This document shows, one piece after another, positions 55,718 through 64,000 of a stretch of 64,000 nucleotides of DNA. Source of the stretch: Myxococcales bacterium (GTDB taxonomy: Bacteria > Myxococcota_A > Polyangia > Polyangiales > JAFGIB01); contig JAOUOP010000037.1 in the NCBI GenBank assembly GCA_029880325.1, positions 1 to 64,000 on the forward strand, given 5' to 3'. Made by a program: the position numbers and the translations under genes. How positions within the stretch are numbered: position 1 is the first letter of the stretch; the number at the start of each line of letters is the position of its first letter. The notes beneath the pieces are model-generated. The model was not told the DNA's origin. It worked only from the letters and a program-made list of their open reading frames with translations, and made no database searches.

Positions 55718-56583
55718 GCCGTATCCTGCGCGTGGCCGTGATCCAGATGGCCATGGGACAAGACGCAAACGAAAACATCGGCCACGCCGGCGCGCTCGTC
55801 GCCGAAGCCGCCGCAGCCGGCGCCCAGCTGGCCCTATTGCCCGAGCTGTTCGCCCATCGTTACTTCCCGGCCCTGAGCGCCAAGGACGACCCGGCCGCCG
55901 CCGCGGAGCTGCGCGCCCGGGCCCGTGAGCCCGAACGCTGCCCCGAGGTGCAGGCCATGGCGCTATTGGCTCGCACCCACGGCCTGATCCTGCCGGTGAG
56001 CTACTACGAAGCCGAAGGCGAGCACCGCTACAACAGCCTGATCGTCTTCGGCCCCGAGGGCCAGACCCTGGGCCACTACCGCAAAAGCCACATCCCCAGC
56101 GGCGAGGGCTACGAAGAGCGCGACTACTTCGACCCGGGCGACAGTGGCTTCTGCGTCATCGACTGCGCCCACGGACGCATCGGCGTCGGCATTTGTTGGG
56201 ACCAGTGGTTTCCCGAGCAGGCGCGGGCCCTGAGCCTGATGGGCGCCGAGGTCCTGCTCTATCCCAGCGCCATCGGCAGCGAGCCGGGCCGTCCCGAACT
56301 CGACACCGCCGGCCCCTGGCGCCGCGTGATGCAGGGCCATGCCGTGGCCAACACGCTGCCTGTGGCTGCCAGCAATCGCGTCGGCGACGAACAGGGTCAG
56401 CGTTTCTACGGCACGAGCTTCGTCTGCGACGGCTACGGCGAGGTGATGGCCGAACTCGACCGCGAGCAGCAGGGCGTGGCCCTGGTCGAACTCGACCTGG
56501 AACGCTGGGCGCGCGAGCGACACTTCATGGGGCTGCACCGCGATCGCCGCCCCGGGCTTTACGGACAACTGACCAAGGACTGA
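55714..56583 (+). CDS. aguB: N-carbamoylputrescine amidase
   Basis: A 289-residue nitrilase-superfamily enzyme that hydrolyses N-carbamoylputrescine to putrescine, CO2 and ammonia, completing the route begun by the upstream enzyme. The catalytic triad is visible: Glu44 (LLPELF), Lys124 (HYRKSHIP) and Cys161 (GVGICWDQW). EGYEERDYFDPGD and AVANTLPVAASNRVG are family blocks. The ATG overlaps the previous stop (ATGA). No arginine decarboxylase is in the window, so agmatine must come from elsewhere. Confidence 0.95.
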   Translation: MSRILRVAVIQMAMGQDANENIGHAGALVAEAAAAGAQLALLPELFAHRYFPALSAKDDPAAAAELRARAREPERCPEVQAMALLARTHGLILPVSYYEAEGEHRYNSLIVFGPEGQTLGHYRKSHIPSGEGYEERDYFDPGDSGFCVIDCAHGRIGVGICWDQWFPEQARALSLMGAEVLLYPSAIGSEPGRPELDTAGPWRRVMQGHAVANTLPVAASNRVGDEQGQRFYGTSFVCDGYGEVMAELDREQQGVALVELDLERWARERHFMGLHRDRRPGLYGQLTKD

Positions 56584-56592
56584 GAGGGAAGC

Positions 56593-58014
56593 ATGGGCGC
56601 GTCGCCAATCCGAACGATCCTGGCATTGTGGTGCGTCGCCGGCAGCGCGACAGCCCTGGCACAAGAGCCAACCACAGCTCCCGAGCCCGCTGAGCCGGCG
56701 CCTAGGGAAGCCGAAGCCGTCGAAACCGCCGAGGCGCCAACGGTCGAGGCCTCCGAAGCCATCGACACCGACACGCCTGCTGTCGAGGAGCCGATCGAAG
56801 CCAACTTCGCGCCGCCCCCGGCTCCGACGCCCCTGCCCGCGGCCGCCCCTGCCCCCGCCCCGATCTCCGACGCCGAGCTCGCCCCCGAGCTCACCGGCAG
56901 CGGCGTGCACAGTCAGGACGCCGCCCATCGACCCACCATCGACCTGCGCGTCTTCTCCGATGTCGGCTACCGCTACGACGACGACGCGCGCAGCAAACCG
57001 GGCTTTCGTCTGGGCGAGGTCGAGCTGCTGGTGACCGGCGAACTGTCGCCCGAGGTGCGCGCCGTCTCCGAGACCGTGCTCGCGGTCAAGCCCGCCCTGG
57101 ACAGCGCCGAGGTCGACATCGAGCGGCTCTACCTGGAGTGGGAGCTTGCGCCCCAGCTGTCGCTGCGCGCCGGCCGCGACCAGCTCAGCATCGGGCGCTA
57201 CATGCGCGTCCACGACCACGCGCTGGTACGCCAGCTGGCCACCGCGCGTCCGCGCATCGTGGCCTTCGAGGACGAGGTCGGCCCGGCCTACGAGCGTCCC
57301 GACGGCAGGCTGGTACACGAGCCGCGCCCTGGCTACGTGCCCACCCACCAGACCGGCGTGCAAGCCCTGGGCGACCTGGCCATCGATGGCGAGACCGAGT
57401 TGCACTACACGCTCTCGGTCGGCAATGGCCGTGGCCGCCGCATCGGCGAGCTGCTCTCGAGCCAGGATTTGAACGACTGGCCCGCCCTGGGCCTGCAGCT
57501 GTCGCTCTTGCCGGGCATGGTCGAAGGCCTCGAGGCCGGCTTCTCCGGCTACTTCGACCGCATCCCGGCGGGCCTGCGCGGTCCCGACGGCGAGCCGCTG
57601 ATCTTCCGCTCCATCGACGAGTGGATCGCCGCCTTCCACCTGGCCTACATCAAACGCCCTGTCGACATCCAGGCCGAGCTTTTTTACCTCTACCACGTCG
57701 AGACCGGCGCCGGCGCCGACGCCGCCCTGGTCGGCGGCTTCGTGCAGATCGGCTACAGCGCCGGTGACTTCACGCCTTATCTAAGAGTTGAACTTCTCGA
57801 TCGCGATCGCAACGACATCTTCTACAACAACGGCAAGCCCGAACCCGCCGATCCGGATTCGGCGATGGGTCCGGACCTGCCCGAGCAACTGGTGGAGCTG
57901 CGTTTGGGCCTGCGCTACGACCTGGCCGAGAGCGCCGCCCTCAAGCTCGAGGCCCCGCTCGACTTCGACCGCGAGGTTTACGGCATCGTGGGCCAGGTGG
58001 CGTTCGGGATTTAA
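56593..58014 (+). CDS. Porin-like outer-membrane protein
   Basis: A 473-residue protein. A signal peptide (SATALAQ) is followed by a 75-residue Glu/Ala/Pro-rich linker, then a barrel of alternating strands (DLRVFSDVGYRYDDDARSKP, EVELLVTGELSPEVRAVSET, LYLEWELAPQLSLRAGRDQL, LHYTLSVGNGRGRRIGELLS) similar to phosphate-selective or OprP-like porins. It ends QVAFGI. AGGGAAGC lies upstream of the ATG. It starts nine bases after aguB, so it might carry polyamine-pathway substrates, but this is only suggested by position. Confidence 0.8.
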   Translation: MGASPIRTILALWCVAGSATALAQEPTTAPEPAEPAPREAEAVETAEAPTVEASEAIDTDTPAVEEPIEANFAPPPAPTPLPAAAPAPAPISDAELAPELTGSGVHSQDAAHRPTIDLRVFSDVGYRYDDDARSKPGFRLGEVELLVTGELSPEVRAVSETVLAVKPALDSAEVDIERLYLEWELAPQLSLRAGRDQLSIGRYMRVHDHALVRQLATARPRIVAFEDEVGPAYERPDGRLVHEPRPGYVPTHQTGVQALGDLAIDGETELHYTLSVGNGRGRRIGELLSSQDLNDWPALGLQLSLLPGMVEGLEAGFSGYFDRIPAGLRGPDGEPLIFRSIDEWIAAFHLAYIKRPVDIQAELFYLYHVETGAGADAALVGGFVQIGYSAGDFTPYLRVELLDRDRNDIFYNNGKPEPADPDSAMGPDLPEQLVELRLGLRYDLAESAALKLEAPLDFDREVYGIVGQVAFGI

Positions 58015-58034
58015 CACTTTAGGGTCCCTTTCGA

Positions 58035-58102
58035 GACGCCCGCCAAAACCTACAAATCCCCTGTCCGGCGCGATCGTCCACCGCGACCCCGACACGTTCG
58101 TG
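58035..58102 (-). repeat. 68-bp dispersed repeat, copy B
   Basis: Reverse complement of copy A at 968-1035 with 57 of 68 positions identical. It also lies in a convergent gap, between the porin stop at 58014 and the HMG-CoA synthase stop at 58180. Confidence 0.75.
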
Positions 58103-58179
58103 TTAAATTGGAAAACCCGACTGCGTCTCGGCACTGCCGAATCGCAGCCGGGCTTTCGCGAGGCTCTTGGCCGACCTGC

Positions 58180-59658
58180 TCAGCCGACGTACTTGTAGTA
58201 CTCGACGCCCAGGTCCTGGAACGCGGGCTCGTAGCTCTGGCCCACGTGGGTGATCACGAACTCGGCGCGCGGAGCGTACTCCAGGCCCTTGACCTCGTGG
58301 CCGTCGTGCAGCGCTTCGTATTGCGCGCGCGTCAAGTCCACGGGGTTGGCCAGGGCTTGCTTGAGCGCGATGCGCGAAGCGGCCCTGTGCCAGCCGGGCA
58401 CGGGCGTGATCGGAATCGCCTCGGCCGCGTCGCCGCTGCCGTAGCCCACCGCCACCATCGGCCGCGCCATGATGTCGAGCTCCTGCTCGGCGGCCTGCTC
58501 GAAGCCGGCGGCGATCCACACCGGCAAAGCCGCCGAGTAGAGGTTTCCCAGATCGCGCACGGTGGCCGCGCCCATGCTCATCTTCTGGCCCAGCAAGTCC
58601 CGGAACTCGGGCTTCTTGCGCAGCACCGAAGCCACGGCGCTGGTGGCCTTGTAGGGGTCGGTCACGGCCGCGCCCTGCTCGCTGACGCTGGCGAAGAGAT
58701 CGGGGTTCGACAGCGACTCCTCGACCAGCGTCTCGACGCTGACGCCGGCGGCCTCGCACAGCTCATGTAGCTGCTTTTGGTAGTGGTCGCCGCGGGCCAT
58801 GCCGCGCACGTAGAGAAAGCTCATGGCCTGCACCGGCATCATCTCGTAGGGCCGGTGGAAAAATAGGCTGTGAACGCTGTGGTAGTACTGGCCGGCCGAG
58901 ACATTGAGCCGGCGCAGCATCTCCTCCACCGCCATCACGGTCTCGTCCAGATACGAATAGGTCGAGTACTTGCCGCTGAAGACCGGGAAGTCGCTCATGC
59001 GCTGGGTCTCGGGCGCATAGGCTTCGTGGAAGTGGCGGGCGAAGGGCTTGCGGAAGTCGGGGCCGCGGTAGTCCGAAGCGCTGCCCGAGTGGGCCAGGTC
59101 GACCTCGAAGAGTTCGGCCTCGGAGGTGACCAGCATGGCCACCGCACCGGCGCCCTGGGTCTGCTCGCCAGTGCTGCCGCGCTCGTACTCGGCCACGTCG
59201 GCGCAGACCACGATGCCCACGCGATCGCCGGCGTCGCAGCTGACGTAGCGGGTGGCCGCCTTGAGAGCATAGATGCCGCCCAGGCAGGCGTGTTTGAACT
59301 CGGGCACCTCGCAGTTGCGCGAAAGCCGGGGCTTGCCCAGGGCGTCGAGGGCGCGGTCCACCATGCCGCGCACGATCACGGCGCCAGCGGCGTTGTCCGT
59401 GCTCGATTCGGTGCCCAGACCGAGGAAGCCGACACGCTGGGGGTCGATGTCGTTTTGCTCGATCAGCCGTAAAACGGCGTTGGCGGCCATGGTGTAGACG
59501 TTCTCGTGGCGCCCGGGCACACGGAAGCTACGGCCGACGACCACCTGGATCTTGTCCCAGGAATTGCCGGTCCAGTCACACCAGTCCTGAAGCCGGACTC
59601 GAAAGGGGGGCACATAAGCGCTCATGGCGCTCACGCCGGGTTTGGCAACACCACTCAT
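58180..59658 (-). CDS. Hydroxymethylglutaryl-CoA synthase family protein
   Basis: A 492-residue thiolase-fold enzyme. The predicted acyl-accepting cysteine is Cys125 in VPEFKHACLGGIYALK; the Glu of the triad lies near STDNAAGA or in ADVAEYERGS, and the His in SLFFHRPYEMMPVQAMS. This matches the HMG-CoA synthase family, which condenses acetyl-CoA with acetoacetyl-CoA or does beta-branching on carrier proteins. Length is near 490, longer than bacterial MvaS (about 390). AGGAG lies seven bases before the ATG. No mevalonate or polyketide genes adjoin it. Confidence 0.88.
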   Translation of the reverse strand: MSGVAKPGVSAMSAYVPPFRVRLQDWCDWTGNSWDKIQVVVGRSFRVPGRHENVYTMAANAVLRLIEQNDIDPQRVGFLGLGTESSTDNAAGAVIVRGMVDRALDALGKPRLSRNCEVPEFKHACLGGIYALKAATRYVSCDAGDRVGIVVCADVAEYERGSTGEQTQGAGAVAMLVTSEAELFEVDLAHSGSASDYRGPDFRKPFARHFHEAYAPETQRMSDFPVFSGKYSTYSYLDETVMAVEEMLRRLNVSAGQYYHSVHSLFFHRPYEMMPVQAMSFLYVRGMARGDHYQKQLHELCEAAGVSVETLVEESLSNPDLFASVSEQGAAVTDPYKATSAVASVLRKKPEFRDLLGQKMSMGAATVRDLGNLYSAALPVWIAAGFEQAAEQELDIMARPMVAVGYGSGDAAEAIPITPVPGWHRAASRIALKQALANPVDLTRAQYEALHDGHEVKGLEYAPRAEFVITHVGQSYEPAFQDLGVEYYKYVG

Positions 59659-60017
59659 GGAGACACTCCTATCTGGCTCAGCTCACGGACCCTGTGCAGC
59701 GCCGCGAATGCAGGGAAACCCTTCTTGCCCGGACTTCAGGCGACGACCCGCGACTGCGGGTTCAGGATTTCACACTCGCTGACGGCCACTCAGTGCCCGA
59801 TTCGCACCACGTAACGCGTCCCCAAAAGACCCGCATCGAAGACCTCCGGCAGCTGCCACCAGCAACCTTCAGCGACGATGCGTTAGCAACAGTAGGCCAG
59901 CGTAAATCAGATCACAAGTCCCGAACGCATTTCTCGCGGCAAAGAGTCCCATCCCGTATTTTTTGGGGATCACTCAAGGAGGGCGGCCCACGCCTCGGCG
60001 CGCTATCCTTTGTCCCG
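59659..60017. other. Divergent intergenic region
   Basis: A 359-bp gap between the HMG-CoA synthase gene and the hybrid kinase. The rightward frame is open upstream of the kinase start but looks non-coding. An AAGGAGGG lies at 59979-59986 without a good start codon at proper distance. Weak 7-bp inverted arms ATGCGTT/AACGCAT flank the AT-rich stretch 59885-59935, a promoter candidate. Confidence 0.35.
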
Positions 60018-61949
<1,932 letters not shown>

Positions 61950-61988
61950 GGGGCCGCCAGCCAGCGCAGAGGGCCGAAAAGCGCCCCC

Positions 61989-62011
61989 GAAAACGTGCTG
62001 GCAGCTTTTCC
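61989..62011 (-). repeat. GAAAA...TTTTC repeat, distal copy 1
   Basis: On the minus strand this reads GGAAAAGCTGCCAGCACG then TTTTC, the same core as the array at 18627-18876 with CCAGCACG for CCAGGACG and one fewer A. It lies in the gap between the hybrid kinase and the ClpP-type gene. Confidence 0.85.
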
Positions 62012-62068
62012 GGCCCGCCGGAAAAGCTTTGGCGGGTGAGGGCGTACGGCAGCCGGGGGAGGGGTGGG

Positions 62069-62091
62069 GAAAACGTGCTGGCAGCTTTTCT
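62069..62091 (-). repeat. GAAAA...TTTTC repeat, distal copy 2
   Basis: Identical core to distal copy 1, 80 bp further on. Flanks also share GCCGG/GGCC elements (GGCCGGCTTTTCTGGCC), reminiscent of CGGCCGGTTTTC in the main array. Confidence 0.85.
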
Positions 62092-62209
62092 GGCCGGCTT
62101 TTCTGGCCTCTGCCGGGCAGCTTCCGGCGGGTCGGGGGGTCCGGGTGGGGTCGTCGTTGTGGTTTCTGGCGCTGTCTCCCGATGCGGGCTAGGCTGCGCA
62201 GCGAATCCG

Positions 62210-62803
62210 ATGAATCAGACATCCAGCCCAGGTCGGCTCGACGACGAAATCGAGCGCACTCTCCTCGACAACCGACGCATCTTCTTCTCGGAAGATGTCA
62301 ATCACGCCTCGGCCACGGCGGCCATCCGCAAGCTCTGGTATTTGGAGCTCAAGGATCCTGGCAAGCCGATTCTGCTGGTGATCAACTCCCCGGGCGGTTC
62401 GGTCGATGCGGGCTTCGCGGTCTGGGACCAGACGCGCATGATCCGCTCTCCGATCTCGACGCTGCTGACAGGCTTGGCCGCTTCGATGGGGTCGATCCTG
62501 GGCCAGTGCGCACCCCGGGGCCGGCGTTTCGCTACGCCCAATTGCCGCATCTTGATTCACCAACCGGCGATCCAGGGGGCGATCCACGGTCAGGCCACCG
62601 ATCTGGAGATCCAGGCCCGCGAGATCCTCAAGACCCGCGACCGCATCATCGACCTCTATTCGGAGACCACCGGCAAGGATCGGGACACCATCGCCGCCGC
62701 CATCGAGCGCGATTCCTGGTTCAGTCCCCAGGAGGCCCAGAACTTCGGTCTCATCGATCAGGTTGTCGCTAGTTTCGACGACATCCCGCCCTACGATCCC
62801 TGA
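62210..62803 (+). CDS. ClpP-type serine protease
   Basis: A 197-residue ClpP-family peptidase. The catalytic triad is intact and correctly spaced: Ser92 in GLAASMGSIL, His117 in RILIHQPAI and Asp168 in ERDSWFSPQEA. INSPGGSVDAGFAVWDQT and FGLIDQVV are family blocks. It would form a tetradecamer that degrades unfolded proteins fed by an AAA+ unfoldase. No clpX, clpA or tig gene is adjacent, so it is probably an extra ClpP paralogue rather than the tig-clpP-clpX locus. Some members of this subgroup lack the usual N-terminal loop. Confidence 0.93.
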   Translation: MNQTSSPGRLDDEIERTLLDNRRIFFSEDVNHASATAAIRKLWYLELKDPGKPILLVINSPGGSVDAGFAVWDQTRMIRSPISTLLTGLAASMGSILGQCAPRGRRFATPNCRILIHQPAIQGAIHGQATDLEIQAREILKTRDRIIDLYSETTGKDRDTIAAAIERDSWFSPQEAQNFGLIDQVVASFDDIPPYDP

Positions 62804-62911
62804 AACGGTCGGGTCGGGTTGCTTCCGAGCTTCGAAGGCTCCCGCGACGACTGCGGGAGGACCTGTCCAGGAAGCTTGTGGTTGCAGGGGGGATGGGGGA
62901 GCTTGGGGTTG

Positions 62912-63788
62912 ATGGCGGTGGCGGCGGAGTTGCTCGGGCGTTTTGTGTCTGCGTTCGCTCGCGGAATTCGCGGCGAGATGGAGGCGATGCGTCGGCGTTT
63001 GGGGCCTTTCGAGGTGCCGCTCGGCGAGGGTGAGCTGCTCGAGGTCGATGACGCCGGCGCCCGCTTTCGCTTCGCGTTGCCGGTGGCGAGCGACAAGCTG
63101 ATGGTGGGTACCGAGTGCAGTCTGCGCAGTGGGGGGCGTGAGGTGTTGGTGACCGTTGAGGCCCTCGCCAGCGCTTCGGTGACCGTGCGCGCCAGCCGTC
63201 CGCTGGAGCTGGGCAGCACCGCCACGCTGGTGGTCTATCCCTGGTTCCTCTACGAAAAGCTGGAAGCTGCCCTGCTCAGCCTTTCGCCAGACCGCCACCC
63301 GGTGCAGCAGGCGTTGACGCTTTTCGGACGCGGCGACCCCCGCCACGACCCCCGCCCGCTCGTGCTCGACCACGCCGCGCTCAACGACAGCCAGCGCCGC
63401 CGGCGTCGCTTCGGTTGCCGTGATCACGCCCTACGCCGACCAGGCCCGCGAAATCCGCGCCCGTCTGAGCCGTCTCGATCGCGCCGCCGCCAAGCACGGC
63501 ATCGAGTGCTCCACGGTGCATCGCTTCCAGGGTCATGAACGGGATCTGGTCATCTTCGATACCGTCGACACCGTACCGCTGCCACCGGGCGTGCTCCTGA
63601 GCGGCAGGCGCGCGGGCTCGGCTGCCCCCAACCTGATCAATGTCAGCCTCTCGCGCGCCCGCGGCAAGCTGATCCTGGTCTCCGACGTCGACTACTTCGA
63701 GCGCCAGGCCCCTGGCAGCATCGTCACGACCACGCTCCGCCGCATGTTGGCCGCCGGCGCCCCCCGCGTCGCCACTTCGAGCCCATGA
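62912..63788 (+). pseudogene. Helicase relic: N-terminal domain and C-terminal SF1 motifs with core deleted
   Basis: From ATG 62912 one frame encodes an accessory domain and ends at a helicase Q-motif (LDHAALNDSQRR, to about 63397). The next frame, from about 63399, reads AGVASVAVITPYADQAREIR, STVHRFQGHERDLVIFDTVD and LINVSLSRARGKLILVSDVD, which are motifs IV-VI of DNA2/NAM7/IGHMBP2-like SF1 helicases. The Walker A and B region that belongs between them is missing, and the join is out of frame. A deletion pseudogene is the simplest reading; an assembly error is the alternative. Coupled neighbours are not apparent. Confidence 0.7.
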
Positions 63789-63849
63789 CACGCGCTGACG
63801 CAGAGCGCCGCCCGTGGCGCACCATCCTTCATCCCCCGAGGATCCCCCC

Positions 63850-63888
63850 GGCGCGCAACCGGAACTGCTCGGGTTCCGATTGCGCGCC
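63850..63888. terminator. Bidirectional-terminator-like hairpin
   Basis: GGCGCGCAA (63850-63858) pairs with TTGCGCGCC (63880-63888), and CGGAAC (63860-63865) with GTTCCG (63873-63878), with one mismatch between and a seven-base loop. It sits between convergent reading frames (ends at 63788 and 63904). No T tract is present. Confidence 0.55.
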
Positions 63889-63903
63889 ACCGCAGCACGA
63901 CTC

Positions 63904-64000
63904 TCAGCCAGGTTCGAAGGCCTCGAAGGCTTCGCAGGCCAGCTGGGAGTCGCTTACGGCTTCGACGATGCGGTAGCGCCCATCGACGTAGAACTCGCCC
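63904..64000 (-). CDS. C-terminal end of an unknown protein, cut by the window edge
   Basis: The minus strand from the right edge reads GEFYVDGRYRIVEAVSDSQL then ACEAFEAFEPG and a TGA at 63904-63906. Codon use fits the genome and a hairpin follows the stop. Too little is visible for a family call. Confidence 0.55.
   Translation of the reverse strand, partial: GEFYVDGRYRIVEAVSDSQLACEAFEAFEPG

Noticed and set aside
63785..63976. 63-residue frame after the helicase relic
   Set aside because: It spans the terminator hairpin and the end of the minus-strand gene and has no start signal.

Overview
The window is GC-rich, gene-dense bacterial DNA that most resembles a myxobacterium-like member of the Myxococcota. 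This is inference from gene content, not from a marker gene. The pointers are many long lipoproteins with Asp/Gly/Ala-rich linkers and Cys-rich modules (a CGNG...EDCDD module, MopE-like DNGxDDDGDGxxDC motifs, CGxCGxxC modules), a bactofilin, a TPR protein ending in an AgmX/PglI-type domain, orphan hybrid histidine kinases, and a MshEN-GAF-HEAT fusion. No rRNA, tRNA, CRISPR array, IS element or prophage was seen.

Layout. 1-791: 3' part of an unknown gene, with a probable frameshift. 1126-4864 (minus): three coupled envelope genes behind a strong palindrome. 5213-9075 (minus): a TonB-dependent receptor and a PKD lipoprotein, closed by a terminator. 9298-12842 (plus): two coupled lipoproteins, the second carrying a PEP-synthase-like ATP-grasp domain. 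12932-16285: the MshEN/GAF/HEAT protein. 16362-20094 (minus): TPR lipoprotein, rsmE, prmA and a small membrane protein; a five-copy repeat array lies between prmA and rsmE. 20327-22125: homoserine dehydrogenase and bactofilin. 22144-27800: hybrid kinase, a small Cys protein, an intergenic nested hairpin, enoyl-CoA hydratase, cdsA and a CbpA-like co-chaperone. 27801-28347: three near-consensus parS sites. 28348-30970 (minus): second TonB receptor and SlyD. 31291-33815: EF-hand protein, ECF sigma factor, anti-sigma-like membrane protein and a periplasmic metal-sensor-like protein. 33816-34819: mostly degenerate sequence. 34820-37306: lipoprotein with 186-bp tandem repeats. 37765-43231: accessory enzymes (DUF2750, VOC, hydrolase, GNAT, Uma2) mixed with gene remnants. 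43232-46715: three genes chained by ATGA overlaps. 47031-59658: HAD hydrolase, TPR/AgmX protein, Tat-exported DUF362 lipoprotein, OM barrel, Cys-rich lipoprotein, a predicted lipoprotein kinase, the agmatine-to-putrescine pair AguA/AguB, a porin-like barrel and an HMG-CoA synthase family enzyme. 60018-64000: second hybrid kinase, two more copies of the repeat seen at 18.6 kb, a ClpP-type protease, a helicase relic and the 3' end of a minus-strand gene.

The parS sites suggest an origin-proximal position, where ParB would load. The least explained signals are non-coding: the quasi-palindromic GAAAA...TTTTC repeat family (five copies near 18.7 kb, two inverted near 62.0 kb), a 68-bp repeat found in two convergent intergenic gaps (968-1035 and 58035-58102), the nested hairpin at 24701-24766, and an 18-codon AT-rich rare-codon island inside the co-chaperone gene. 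Two predicted lipoproteins carry ATP-using folds (ATP-grasp at 10.6-12.8 kb, Fam20/HipA-like kinase at 53.6-54.7 kb), which hints at ATP-dependent chemistry outside the cytoplasm.
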